Assembly: GCF_019139815.1 (NCBI RefSeq)
Contig: NZ_CP077079.1
Span: 4,898,001 to 4,962,000, forward strand
Length of the DNA stretch: 64,000 nt
Direction of reading: 5' to 3'
From: Pseudomonas asgharzadehiana
GTDB taxonomy: Bacteria; Pseudomonadota; Gammaproteobacteria; Pseudomonadales; Pseudomonadaceae
Position numbers and translations under genes: made by a program. How positions within the stretch are numbered: position 1 is the stretch's first letter; every line of letters starts with the position of its first letter. Below, one piece after another: positions 53,399 through 62,046 of the stretch. A model generated the notes under the pieces. It was not told the origin of the DNA, ran no database searches, and saw only the letters and a program-made list of their open reading frames with translations.

Positions 53399-54299
53399 TA
53401 CGTTTGGTCCTCAGCTCGGAGTAGAGGTAAGGCACGATGATCGCGAGGATCGCACCGAGCATCAGGATTGCACTGGCCGACCCCATGCCCATCTGGCCAC
53501 GGCTGAAGGTGAACGAGTACATGAACATGGCAGGCAGGTCGGACGAGTAGCCCGGGCCACCGGCGGTCATTGCCGCCACCAGGTCGAAGCTCTTGATGGC
53601 GATGTGCGCCAGGATCATCACCGCGCTGAAGAACACCGGACGCAGGCTGGGCAGCACCACGCTCCAGTAGATGCGCGGCAGGCTCGCGCCGTCGATCTGG
53701 GCCGCACGGATGATCGATTGATCAACACCACGCAGGCCAGCGAGAAACATTGCCATGATAAAACCCGAGGCTTGCCACACAGCCGCGATCACCAGGCAGT
53801 AAACGACACGGTCCGGATCGATCAGCCAGTCCAGGCGGAAACCTTCCCAGCCCCAGTCACGCAGGAGTTTGTCCAGGCCCATGCCTGGGTTGAGCAGCCA
53901 TTTCCAGGCGGTACCGGTGACGATCATCGAGAGCGCCATCGGGTACAGGTAAATGGTGCGGATAAAGCCTTCGCGACGGATTTTCTGGTCGAGGAAAATC
54001 GCCAGCGTCACGCCGATCACCAGGGTGATGCCGATGAACATGCCGCCAAACAGCGCCAGGTTCTTGCTCGCCACCCACCAGCGATCGTTGTCGAACAACC
54101 GCTCGTATTGCGCAAGGCCCGCCCATTTGTAACTCGGCAGGAATGTGGAGGTGGTGAACGACAACACGAACGTCCACAGGATGTAGCCGTAGAAGCCCAC
54201 CAACACGATGAACATGCTGGGCGCCAGCACCAGTTTGGGTAGCCAGCGCTGCAGTGCATCGAACGGCGAGGCTTTGCTGAACACAGCAACAGAACTCAT
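53391..54299 (-). CDS. gtsB: Sugar ABC transporter permease (GtsB)
   Basis: This 302-residue MalF-type permease has about six transmembrane segments. Its EAA loop (GVDQSIIRAAQIDGASLPRI) is near residue 205. The ATG at 54299 is preferred to the TTG at 54311, although neither ribosome site is strong. A hairpin-containing gap of 104 bp separates it from gtsA, unlike the tight overlaps further down the operon. Confidence 0.92.
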   Translation of the reverse strand: MSSVAVFSKASPFDALQRWLPKLVLAPSMFIVLVGFYGYILWTFVLSFTTSTFLPSYKWAGLAQYERLFDNDRWWVASKNLALFGGMFIGITLVIGVTLAIFLDQKIRREGFIRTIYLYPMALSMIVTGTAWKWLLNPGMGLDKLLRDWGWEGFRLDWLIDPDRVVYCLVIAAVWQASGFIMAMFLAGLRGVDQSIIRAAQIDGASLPRIYWSVVLPSLRPVFFSAVMILAHIAIKSFDLVAAMTAGGPGYSSDLPAMFMYSFTFSRGQMGMGSASAILMLGAILAIIVPYLYSELRTKRND

Positions 54300-54342
54300 G
54301 GGAAAATCCAATACAGAGAAAAAGGACTACAGCTTGCAGGGG

Positions 54343-54388
54343 CCGGCTCGTGGGGTGAGCGAGCTTGCTCCCTCACTCCAAAAGCCGG
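54343..54388 (-). other. Intercistronic stem-loop between gtsA and gtsB
   Basis: The outer arms CCGGC (54343-54347) and GCCGG (54384-54388) enclose an inner GTGGGGTGAGC/GCTCCCTCAC stem. It falls just after the gtsA stop, inside the operon. The inner part resembles a degenerate REP (GAGCAAGCTCGCTCA on the minus strand). Such hairpins often protect the mRNA of the binding protein and raise its level over the permease. Confidence 0.6.
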
Positions 54389-54403
54389 GTTCCTACAACG
54401 GTG

Positions 54404-55690
54404 TTACTTGGCGGACTTGATCGCAGCGCCCAGTTTCTTGGCAGTGTCGGCCGGGTCGGCTTTCGGGTCGTTGATGTAGTTGGTCACGACGTCAAAGAAC
54501 GCACCTTGCACAGCCAGGGTGGTGGCCATGTTGTGCGCCATGCTCGGCTGCAGGCCACCGGTCTTGGCGTCTGCCAGGAAGTCCTTGGCGGCGGTCTGGG
54601 CACAGGAGTCAAAGCCGTAGGAATCCATTTTGTTCAGCATGTCGTTGCGCACAGGGATCGAGCCCTTGTTGATGCTGAACACTTTCTGGAAGTTCTCACC
54701 CAGCACGACTTTGGCGATGTCCTGCTGACCGGCAGCCGTGCCTTTGTCTTTCTGCTTGAACACCGCCAGGGAGTCGATGTTGTAGGTGAAGGCTTTGTCG
54801 GTGCCAGGGAACGCTACGCACTCGTAGTCCTTGCCCGCGACTTTCTTGGCGGCGGTCCATTCGGACTTGGCCCAGTCACCCATGATCTGCATGCCGGCCT
54901 TGCCGTTGATGACCTTGCCCGCTTCGAGGTTCCAGTCCTGGCCTTTGCCGTCGACGTCCATGTAGGTCGCGACTTTCTTCAGCTCAGTAAGGGCCTTGAC
55001 CATTTCCGGACCGGTCAGAGCGCCGTTATCCAGGTCGACCAGGGCTTTTTTGTAGCCATCAGCGCCCATCACCGACAGAACCACCGCTTCGAACACAGTG
55101 CTGTCCTGCCATGGCTGGCCACCGTGGGCGAGCGCGATGAAGCCCGCTTTCTTCAGCTTGTCGCCGGCTGCGTAGAATTCTTCAAGGGTGGTGGGGTTCT
55201 TGGTGATGCCGGCTTTCTTGAAGACTTCCGGGTTGATCCACAGCCAGTTCACGCGGTGGATGTTCACCGGCACGGCCACGTAGTCACCTTCGTACTTCAC
55301 GGTGTCGGAGACTTTCTTGTCGAGCAGGGAATCCCATTTTTCTTCTTTGGCCACGTCTTTCAGGACGTCGGTGTCGAGCAGGCCAGTGGACGCCCATTCC
55401 TGGATGTCGGGGCCTTTGATCTGGGCCACGCCTGGCGGGTTGCCGGCGACCGCGCGGCTTTTGAGCACGGTCATGGCCGTGGCGCCGCCGCCACCTGCGA
55501 CGGCACCGTCTTTCCAGGTGAAGCCGTCTTTCTCAACTTGGGCCTTCAGGACATCTACAGCCGCTTTTTCGCCACCCGAGGTCCACCAATGCACAACTTC
55601 AACCGTCCCTTTGGAGTCGGCGGCAAATGCACTGAGGGGGAACAACGAGGCAACGGAAATAGCTACGGCGAGGCGATTAATCGCGTTCAT
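54404..55690 (-). CDS. gtsA: Glucose/mannose ABC transporter substrate-binding protein (GtsA)
   Basis: This 428-residue periplasmic binding protein has a signal peptide at residues 1-23 (cleavage after AFA). The family-1 solute-binding pattern begins [21 protein letters not shown], with [20 protein letters not shown] in the middle and [19 protein letters not shown] later. It captures glucose or mannose for GtsBCD. It is first in gtsABCD; the 38-bp element at 55773 lies upstream. Confidence 0.93.
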   Translation of the reverse strand: MNAINRLAVAISVASLFPLSAFAADSKGTVEVVHWWTSGGEKAAVDVLKAQVEKDGFTWKDGAVAGGGGATAMTVLKSRAVAGNPPGVAQIKGPDIQEWASTGLLDTDVLKDVAKEEKWDSLLDKKVSDTVKYEGDYVAVPVNIHRVNWLWINPEVFKKAGITKNPTTLEEFYAAGDKLKKAGFIALAHGGQPWQDSTVFEAVVLSVMGADGYKKALVDLDNGALTGPEMVKALTELKKVATYMDVDGKGQDWNLEAGKVINGKAGMQIMGDWAKSEWTAAKKVAGKDYECVAFPGTDKAFTYNIDSLAVFKQKDKGTAAGQQDIAKVVLGENFQKVFSINKGSIPVRNDMLNKMDSYGFDSCAQTAAKDFLADAKTGGLQPSMAHNMATTLAVQGAFFDVVTNYINDPKADPADTAKKLGAAIKSAK

Positions 55691-55772
55691 CTGAATACCT
55701 TTTCTTGTTGTTATGCATGCAAGTCTGGAGCTTGCGCTGCACGGAGTTTAAACATGGTTTTTTTGAGCGCAG

Positions 55773-55810
55773 GTAACAAAGGGATGCACAAATGTCACCA
55801 CCTGGTGACA
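55773..55810 (-). promoter_or_regulatory. 38-bp conserved element upstream of gtsA (copy 1)
   Basis: On the plus strand it runs from GTAAC through AAATGTCACCA to GGTGACA. It contains a perfect 8-bp dyad TGTCACCA-CC-TGGTGACA (55793-55810). Read on the minus strand it lies 83 bp before the gtsA start codon. It matches copy 2 at 57117 in 29 of 38 positions without gaps. It also overlaps the last codon and stop of the AGE gene. Confidence 0.65.
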
Positions 55811-57054
55811 TAGCGTCCAGCGCCTAAAGCGCTGGCCATGCTAGGTGCCAAAGGCAGTGCAGGCAGCACTACCGCTTGCCAGGCATGGTACAGGTCCGGC
55901 TTGCCACCCCAGATGTTGCAGCTGGGCTGGTTGTGCGGGCTGAGTTCGTGGTGCCAGCTGCCGTGGCGGCGGTCGATGAAATGGGTCTCGCAAAACTCCC
56001 AGAAGCGTCGGTACCAGGTTTCATAGTGAAGCTCACCGGTACGCTTGAGCAGGGCCTGGGCCGCGGCGCTGGCCTCGGCGTGGGTCCAATGCAGGCGCTC
56101 GCGCACCACCGGCTGATGCTGCCAGTCCAGCGTGTAGACGATGCCGGGGGCGCCGTCCACGCTCCAGGCGTATTCGCAGGCACTGGCGAAAAGCCCCTTG
56201 GCATCGCTGACCAGCCAATCCGGCGTGACCAGGCCGGCCTGCAGGCGCGCAGCCTCCAGGTGCAGCACCAGGCGCGCCCACTCGAAACCGTGGCCAGGGG
56301 TGATGCCATAAGGGCGGAAGCCGTCGGCGGGGTTGTCTTCGTTGTAACCGTGCACGGGTTGCCAGCGGCTGTCGAAATGCTCGATCACCATGAATTGGTT
56401 GTCGGCGGCATGACGGTGGATCACCCGCTCAACGATGCGCAACGCGCGGTCGAGCCACCGCGTGTCACCCGTGACATCCGCCAGCGCCAGAAAGGCTTCG
56501 GTGGCGTGCATATTGCTGTTGGCGCCGCGATAGGCTTCGATACCGCTCCAGTCTTGGGCAAACGATTCGAGCATCGCGCCCTCCTCCTCGCTCCAGAAGA
56601 ACTGGTCGATGATGTGAATGGCGTCATTGAGCAGGGTTTGCGCACCGGGAGCCCCCGCCACCACCGCAGAGCTGGCCGCCAGGGCGACGAACGCATGCAG
56701 GTAGGCCGCCTTGCCAGTGTTGCCATCCTGGGCGTGTGGCGCGGCGAACCAACCGCCGTGCTCGCTATCGCGCAAAGGGCCACGCAGGGCCGCCACACCG
56801 TGTTCAACCCATTCGGCATACCCCGGCAGCCCCATGGCATGGGCCATGGCGAAACTGTGGGTCATGCGGGCGGTGTTCATGGTTTCGGCGCGGGCACTGG
56901 CCGCAAGGCGGCCTTTATCGTCCAGGTTGCCGAACCCGTCCGGCAGACGGGACGACTTGGCGAATGACAGCAGGCGCTGGCCTTCGGCGGCAAGCCAGGC
57001 GTGATGGGCAGGTGCATTCAGCCAACTGCTGGCAGGCAGTGGTTGCGTGGTCAT
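55795..57054 (-). CDS. AGE-family sugar epimerase/isomerase (D-mannose isomerase-like)
   Basis: This 419-residue (alpha/alpha)6-barrel enzyme has family marks RMTHSFAMAHAMG with a catalytic histidine, YLHAFVALAASS, RGANSNMHATEAFLALAD, ITPGHGFEWARLVLHLEAA and SWHHELSPHNQPSCNIWGGKPDLYHAWQAV. Members such as YihS interconvert mannose, fructose and glucose, which suits a position directly upstream of the gtsABCD sugar importer. It may be co-transcribed with gts or share its regulation through the element at 57117. Confidence 0.9.
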   Translation of the reverse strand: MTTQPLPASSWLNAPAHHAWLAAEGQRLLSFAKSSRLPDGFGNLDDKGRLAASARAETMNTARMTHSFAMAHAMGLPGYAEWVEHGVAALRGPLRDSEHGGWFAAPHAQDGNTGKAAYLHAFVALAASSAVVAGAPGAQTLLNDAIHIIDQFFWSEEEGAMLESFAQDWSGIEAYRGANSNMHATEAFLALADVTGDTRWLDRALRIVERVIHRHAADNQFMVIEHFDSRWQPVHGYNEDNPADGFRPYGITPGHGFEWARLVLHLEAARLQAGLVTPDWLVSDAKGLFASACEYAWSVDGAPGIVYTLDWQHQPVVRERLHWTHAEASAAAQALLKRTGELHYETWYRRFWEFCETHFIDRRHGSWHHELSPHNQPSCNIWGGKPDLYHAWQAVVLPALPLAPSMASALGAGRYVTRW

Positions 57055-57116
57055 GGGTGGCCCTTATTGTTTTTGGTGGGGTGACGGGAGTCTAAACAAG
57101 GGCGTGAGAGGGGCAA

Positions 57117-57154
57117 GTAACGAAGGGGATCATAAATGTCACCAAGCAGTGACA
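57117..57154 (-). promoter_or_regulatory. 38-bp conserved element upstream of the AGE isomerase gene (copy 2)
   Basis: On the plus strand it runs GTAACGAAGGGG...AAATGTCACCA then AGCAGTGACA. The dyad TGTCAC/GTGACA is at 57137-57154. Read on the minus strand it lies 62 bp before the start codon of the AGE gene. It is aligned without gaps to copy 1 at 55773. Confidence 0.65.
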
Positions 57155-57192
57155 ATGCTACAAGCGAGCGTGATTCAACTCTCGACAATGAT

Positions 57193-57227
57193 CCAAATGT
57201 GGGAGCAAACCCCCTCCCACATTTTGG
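57193..57227. repeat. Single REP hairpin
   Basis: The arms CCAAATGTGGGAG and CTCCCACATTTTGG enclose CAAACCCC. It lies between the AGE gene promoter region and the end of the coiled-coil protein gene, so it probably terminates transcription coming from the right. Confidence 0.88.
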
Positions 57228-57237
57228 CCAGCTTTAG

Positions 57238-58083
57238 TCATTGAGCCTGCGGGGTGATCTTCGCCGGCGTATTGAGCTGCTGCTGCAGGTTCTGCACCTG
57301 GCTCTGCAAGGTAGTGATATTGCGCGTGGTCTGGATGCGGAAGACGTCGAACTCTTTATTGGTGGGTGCATCGCTGTTGGCCGGCTGGGCGTCCTGTGCG
57401 CTTTTAAGCACTACGAGGTCCTGCTCCAGGCGGGCAATGGCCGCGCTCGGGTTGCCTTGTTTCTTCAGGGCGGCAACGTCGGCCACCAGTTCCTTTATCT
57501 CGGCATCGCGCTTGCCGGCATCGCCTTGCGCGGCCTTGAGGCTGGCCACGGCGTCGGTCAGGGCTTGTACCTGGCCTTGCAACTTGCTGTTGGCAGTGGA
57601 GAGGTCGGCGGTGCTGGCGGTCATTTGCGCCAGGCGCTTGTCCAGTTCGGTGGCCTGGCCGGCGACGCCGAGTTGCTGCTTGCCCTGCTCCTGCAACTGG
57701 CTTTCCAACTGTTTGATCTGCGACTTCAGCGCTTCGCTGCCGTTATTCACGCTGGCTTGGCTGGCGACGACCCTGCCGGAAATGTCCTGCAGGCGCCCCG
57801 CCGCTTCTTCGCTGATGCGTGCAAAGCTTTCCTGGGTGGCAACCAACTGCTGGCCCATCAGGGAGATCTGCTGGAAACTCCACCAGGCCAAGCCGGCAAA
57901 GGCGATCAGCAGCGCGCCGATCAATGCCCACAACGGGCCGGTGCTGGCACTCTTGACCTTGACTACCGGTGTGTTGCGCGAACGCACCGAAGTGGCCGGG
58001 GAAGGTTCGAAATCATCGTCATCCCCTGGATCGGCCCGCAGGCTGGGAACGTTGTCGAAGTCGTCGTTGGCATCGTTACGCAT
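57238..58083 (-). CDS. Coiled-coil inner-membrane protein of unknown function
   Basis: This 281-residue protein has an acidic cytoplasmic N-terminus (residues 1-40, rich in Asp), one transmembrane segment (about 50-70, LWALIGALLIAFAGLAWWSF), and a long periplasmic region of heptad-rich coiled coil (about 75-270, with SQIKQLESQLQEQG, then KLQGQVQALTDAVASLKAAQ). I assign no function; a structural or scaffold role in the envelope is plausible. Confidence 0.75.
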   Translation of the reverse strand: MRNDANDDFDNVPSLRADPGDDDDFEPSPATSVRSRNTPVVKVKSASTGPLWALIGALLIAFAGLAWWSFQQISLMGQQLVATQESFARISEEAAGRLQDISGRVVASQASVNNGSEALKSQIKQLESQLQEQGKQQLGVAGQATELDKRLAQMTASTADLSTANSKLQGQVQALTDAVASLKAAQGDAGKRDAEIKELVADVAALKKQGNPSAAIARLEQDLVVLKSAQDAQPANSDAPTNKEFDVFRIQTTRNITTLQSQVQNLQQQLNTPAKITPQAQ

Positions 58084-58166
58084 GAATCAACCCTGAATCG
58101 CTGAAATGGCTGGCGGGAACGCCAGGCGACGGGAGTATAAACCGCAGTCCCATCGCACTGATCGAC

Positions 58167-58190
58167 CGGGAACCACCCATTCGGTTCCCG
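58167..58190. other. Hairpin downstream of the epimerase gene
   Basis: CGGGAACC and GGTTCCCG form a perfect 8-bp stem around a 7-9 nt loop. No T-run lies on the minus side, so it is a weak terminator candidate at most. Confidence 0.5.
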
Positions 58191-58210
58191 ATGTGTTGCC
58201 TGGTGTGACC

Positions 58211-59209
58211 TTACTTGCCACCCGGGTCCTGGGCTTTCCACCAACCGCAGAACTCGTCGAGGGCGGCCCACAGGCTGACCTTGGGCTCGTAGTCCAGATA
58301 ATGCCTGGCCCGGCTGATGTCGAGGGTGAAATCTTTGTTCATGACTTGCATGCCCAGGCGCGATAACGCCGGCTCCGGTCGCCCCGGCCACAGGGCGCAG
58401 AAAGCTTCGTTCAACGCCGCCACGCTGTAGGACAAGCCGTAGGATCGATAACGGGTCACCTGGGGTAACTCCATTTGGCGCATCACGTAGTTCACCACAT
58501 CCCACACCGGCACCGGCGCGCCGTTGCTGATGTTGTAGGCCCTGCCCAGCGCCGAGCCAGGGGCCAGCAAGCTGCTGAGCAGTGCTTCATTGAGGTTGTG
58601 GATGCTGGTGAAGTCGACCTTGTTCAGACCGTCGCCGACAATCGCCAGGCGGTTCTTGCGCTGCATTTTAAGCAGGCGCGGGAAGATGCTCATATCGCCG
58701 GCGCCGGTAACAAAACGTGGGCGCAGGGCCAGCACTTCAAGGCCGAACTCCTGGGCACCGAACACTTTCTGCTCAGCCAGGTACTTGGTGGCCGCATAGG
58801 GATGCTTGAAGCGCTTGGGCACTTGTTCTTCAGTCAGGCCCAGATGGTCGCGACCATCAAAATAGATCGACGGCGACGACAGGTGTACCAGGCGCCCAAC
58901 CCGCTGTTTCAGGCAGGCCTCGACGACGTTTTCGGTGACCAGCACGTTGCCCTGGTGAAAATCCTGGTAACGCCCCCACAGCCCCACGGCACCGGCGCAG
59001 TGCACCACCGCTTCGACATCGCGGCACAGGTCGCGCACCAGGTCGGCATCATTGAGGTCACCCTGGATAAACTCGGCACCGCGCCGTACCAGGTGCTCCA
59101 CGCCCTCGGCGCGGCGCCCGTTAACCCGCACGTCCAGGCCCTGCTCCAGGGCGAAACGCGCAAAGCGCCCGCCAATGAAGCCGCTTGCGCCGGTGACCAG
59201 AATCTTCAT
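58211..59209 (-). CDS. NAD-dependent epimerase/dehydratase (3-beta-HSD-like SDR)
   Basis: This 332-residue extended SDR has the Rossmann motif VTGASGFIGGRFARFALEQG at residues 5-24, the acidic residue pattern for NAD, HCAGAVGLWG, and the active-site YAATKYLAEQK (YxxxK) near residue 138. Relatives act on steroid, terpenoid or nucleotide-sugar substrates; the actual one is unknown. It is monocistronic on the minus strand between the coiled-coil gene and argP. Confidence 0.85.
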   Translation of the reverse strand: MKILVTGASGFIGGRFARFALEQGLDVRVNGRRAEGVEHLVRRGAEFIQGDLNDADLVRDLCRDVEAVVHCAGAVGLWGRYQDFHQGNVLVTENVVEACLKQRVGRLVHLSSPSIYFDGRDHLGLTEEQVPKRFKHPYAATKYLAEQKVFGAQEFGLEVLALRPRFVTGAGDMSIFPRLLKMQRKNRLAIVGDGLNKVDFTSIHNLNEALLSSLLAPGSALGRAYNISNGAPVPVWDVVNYVMRQMELPQVTRYRSYGLSYSVAALNEAFCALWPGRPEPALSRLGMQVMNKDFTLDISRARHYLDYEPKVSLWAALDEFCGWWKAQDPGGK

Positions 59210-59261
59210 GTGTTACCCCGTGTTCTTTCGTTTTTCATTGCTGTTGCCTTGACGCCCGCTG

Positions 59262-60155
59262 TCAGTCCAACGGCACCAACCATTGACCACACGCCTGGGC
59301 CAGATGGTCGGTCAACAGGCCCAACAATTGCCCGCCGCTGCGCCAATGATGCCAGTACAACGGCACATCGATCGGTTTATCGGGCAATAACTCCACTAAC
59401 ACGCCCTTTTCCAACTGGTGGCGCACCTGCAATTCCGGCACCAGCCCCCAGCCCAGCCCGGCCTCCGTGAGCCGGATAAAGCCTTCGGACGATGGGCATA
59501 AATGATGCTCGAAACCACCGTCCACCCCGAGGGATGCCAGGTAGCGATGCTGCAGGAAATCGTCCGGGCCAAACACCAGCGCGGGCGTGCGCGCCAGTTG
59601 ATCGGCGCGCACGCCTTGCGGGAAATGCCGGGTAATAAAGGCCGGGCTGGCCAATGCGCGGTAGCGCATGGCGCCGAGCAGCAGGCTGCGGGCTCCGGCT
59701 ACCGGGCGTTCGCTGGCGCAAATGCAGGCCGCCACTTCACCGGCGCGCATCCGCTTGAGGCTGACGGCCTGGTCTTCAACAACCAAGTCGAGCAACAGAT
59801 GTTGCTCGGCGCAAAATTCGCTGACCGCCTCGGCCCACCACGTCGCCAGGCTGTCGGCGTTGAGGGCGATACGCAGGCGTTCGGGCATGCCCTCTTCATC
59901 CAGCGCCGGCACCTGGCTTTGCAGGTCACGTTCCAGCAAGCGCACCTGTTGCACGTGATTGAGCAGGCGTCGGCCGATATCGGTGGGCGTCGGCGGCGTG
60001 GCCCGCACTAGCACCGGCTGGCCGACGCGCGCCTCCAGCAACTTGATGCGCTGGGAGATCGCCGATTGCGACAGCCCCAGCACCTGGGCGCCGCGCTCGA
60101 AGCCAGCCTGTTCCACTACGGCCGCGAGGGCAGACAGTAATTTATAGTCGAACAT
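59262..60155 (-). CDS. argP: ArgP (IciA)-family LysR regulator
   Basis: This 297-residue LysR protein begins MFDYKLLSALAAVVEQAGFE with the HTH GLSQSAISQRIKLLEARVGQ, the hallmark ArgP start. It activates the divergent argO exporter when arginine or lysine accumulates. Gene order argP-argO-sodB-bifA is as in P. aeruginosa PA4363-PA4367. There are 91 bp between argP and argO. Confidence 0.9.
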   Translation of the reverse strand: MFDYKLLSALAAVVEQAGFERGAQVLGLSQSAISQRIKLLEARVGQPVLVRATPPTPTDIGRRLLNHVQQVRLLERDLQSQVPALDEEGMPERLRIALNADSLATWWAEAVSEFCAEQHLLLDLVVEDQAVSLKRMRAGEVAACICASERPVAGARSLLLGAMRYRALASPAFITRHFPQGVRADQLARTPALVFGPDDFLQHRYLASLGVDGGFEHHLCPSSEGFIRLTEAGLGWGLVPELQVRHQLEKGVLVELLPDKPIDVPLYWHHWRSGGQLLGLLTDHLAQACGQWLVPLD

Positions 60156-60246
60156 CAGTTTCTCTAATGAGCGATCAGCAATATTGGTTTTTCTTATACA
60201 GCCTCGACCCCGAGAATGACCAGCATCGCCTTGAGGATCTTTATTT

Positions 60247-60849
60247 ATGTGGCAAAGCTATATGAACGGACTGCTGGTGGCCCTTGGCCTGATCATGGCA
60301 ATCGGTACGCAAAATGCGTTTGTCCTGGCTCAGAGCCTGCGCCGCGAGCATCACCTGCCCGTCGCTGCCCTGTGTGTGATCTGTGATGCCGTGCTGGTGG
60401 CTGCCGGGGTTTTCGGCTTGGCGACGGTGCTGGCGCAGAGCCCGATACTGTTAGCCGTGGCGCGTTGGGGCGGTGCGGCATTCCTGTTGTGGTACGGCAC
60501 GTGCGCGCTACGCAGGGCGTGTTCGAAACAGAGCCTGGACCAGGGCGCCAGTCTCAAGACCCGCTCATTGCGCGCCGTGCTGCTCAGTGCCCTGGCGGTG
60601 ACCCTGCTCAACCCCCATGTCTACCTGGACACCGTGCTGCTGATCGGCTCCCTGGGCGCGCAACAAACCGAACCGGGCGCTTACGTGGCGGGGGCGGCCA
60701 GCGCGTCGTTCCTGTGGTTCGCCACGCTGGCACTCGGCGCGGCATGGCTGGCGCCCTGGCTCGCACGCCCGGCGACCTGGCGGCTGCTGGATCTGTTGGT
60801 GGCCGTGATGATGTTCAGCGTGGCCTATCAGTTAATAAGCGCGCCTTGA
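60247..60849 (+). CDS. argO: LysE/ArgO-family amino acid exporter
   Basis: This 200-residue inner-membrane protein has six hydrophobic segments of the LysE family. The signature ALGLIMAIGTQNAFVLAQSLRR is at residues 14-35, and ALAVTLLNPHVYLDTVLLIG near residue 118 matches the second conserved segment. It exports arginine or lysine, controlled by ArgP. GAGGA precedes the ATG at 60247. Confidence 0.9.
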   Translation: MWQSYMNGLLVALGLIMAIGTQNAFVLAQSLRREHHLPVAALCVICDAVLVAAGVFGLATVLAQSPILLAVARWGGAAFLLWYGTCALRRACSKQSLDQGASLKTRSLRAVLLSALAVTLLNPHVYLDTVLLIGSLGAQQTEPGAYVAGAASASFLWFATLALGAAWLAPWLARPATWRLLDLLVAVMMFSVAYQLISAP

Positions 60850-61026
60850 ACTTATTCCAAAAGGCTCTGGAACCTCTATCCCACACAGTTGTTGCGTGGT
60901 TTTGCCGCACCCCCGGTGCTATGATCCTGCCCCTGCGCCGCAAAGAGTACAAACTCCCCGGCGCTTGTTTGGCCGCCCGTGATCGGCCTTGCGCTCACCG
61001 CAACTGACCTGATTAGGAGAATTATC

Positions 61027-61623
61027 ATGGCTTTCGAATTGCCGCCGCTGCCCTACGCACACGATGCCCTGCAGCCGCACATCTCCAAGGAAACCTTGGA
61101 GTACCACCACGACAAGCACCACAACACCTATGTCGTGAACCTGAACAACCTGGTGCCAGGCACCGAGTTCGAAGGCAAGACCCTGGAAGAGATCGTTAAA
61201 TCCTCTTCGGGCGGTATCTTCAACAACGCCGCTCAGGTCTGGAACCACACCTTCTACTGGAACTGCCTGGCGCCAAACGCCGGTGGCCAACCTACCGGCG
61301 CACTGGCTGAAGCTATCAACGCAGCGTTCGGTTCGTTCGACAAGTTCAAGGAAGAATTCACCAAGACGTCCGTCGGCACCTTCGGTTCCGGTTGGGGCTG
61401 GCTGGTGAAAAAAGCTGACGGTTCCCTGGCCCTGGCCAGCACCATCGGCGCCGGCAACCCACTGACCAACGGCGACACCCCGCTGCTGACCTGCGACGTA
61501 TGGGAACACGCCTACTACATCGACTACCGCAACGTGCGTCCCAAGTATGTGGAAGCGTTCTGGAACCTGGTCAACTGGAAGTTCGTGGCTGAGCAGTTCG
61601 AAGGCAAGACCTTCACTGCCTAA
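61027..61623 (+). CDS. sodB: Iron superoxide dismutase
   Basis: This 198-residue dismutase converts superoxide to peroxide and oxygen. Metal ligands are visible in order: His in [13 protein letters not shown] near residue 27, His in [16 protein letters not shown] near residue 74, and Asp and His in [14 protein letters not shown] near residue 157. The WNHTFYW and YIDYRN pattern is typical of FeSOD. TTAGGAGA precedes the ATG. A strong terminator follows. In pseudomonads sodB is kept low by the PrrF sRNAs under iron limitation. Confidence 0.95.
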   Translation: MAFELPPLPYAHDALQPHISKETLEYHHDKHHNTYVVNLNNLVPGTEFEGKTLEEIVKSSSGGIFNNAAQVWNHTFYWNCLAPNAGGQPTGALAEAINAAFGSFDKFKEEFTKTSVGTFGSGWGWLVKKADGSLALASTIGAGNPLTNGDTPLLTCDVWEHAYYIDYRNVRPKYVEAFWNLVNWKFVAEQFEGKTFTA

Positions 61624-61642
61624 GCAACGCGTGCAGTAGAAA

Positions 61643-61669
61643 GAGCCCGGCGATCGCCGGGCTTTTTTG
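61643..61669 (+). terminator. Intrinsic terminator after sodB
   Basis: A perfectly palindromic stem GCCCGGCGATCGCCGGGC (61645-61662) is followed by six T residues, 20 bp after the sodB stop. Confidence 0.95.
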
Positions 61670-61779
61670 TGGGCGCTTGAAAATGCACGCCGTGCAGGAA
61701 GTGTGGAACTCACTGAAACGAATTCGCCACCCAGACGACGAGAGAAATACCTCTCTCAGTTCATGTAGGAGACTCCGCA

Positions 61780-61980
61780 ATGGATCCGTTATCGATGGGT
61801 ATGTCGGCATTGTCATCAGTGATGCCAGTCGTCGGCCAAGGCCTGGATTTGCTGGGCAAAGGCTTGGATGTGCTCGGGAAGATCGTGGACGCAAAAAGCA
61901 CGAGCGCCAATCAGGACCCAGGCAAAATCGGCGCCGATACGCACCAGAGCAACACTGTTCAGATCAGTTACAACGCATAA
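61780..61980 (+). CDS. Small amphipathic-helix protein with heptad repeat (66 aa)
   Basis: I do not recognise this 66-residue protein. It begins MDPLSMGMSALSSVMPVVGQ, then repeats GLDLLGK and GLDVLGK in register, and ends with a polar tail (TSANQDPGKIGADTHQSNTV). The helix is amphipathic with hydrophobic Leu, Val and Ile on one face. A TAGGAGA site before the ATG and its position between sodB and bifA make it a real gene. No cysteine, signal peptide or membrane span is clear; a secreted or peripheral membrane role is possible. Confidence 0.6.
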   Translation: MDPLSMGMSALSSVMPVVGQGLDLLGKGLDVLGKIVDAKSTSANQDPGKIGADTHQSNTVQISYNA

Positions 61981-62046
61981 AACAGCGGGTCCCGCCAGGC
62001 GGGATAGCCAAAAGGTTCGCGCCCTTTGGGCCCCGCGCCACACCAG

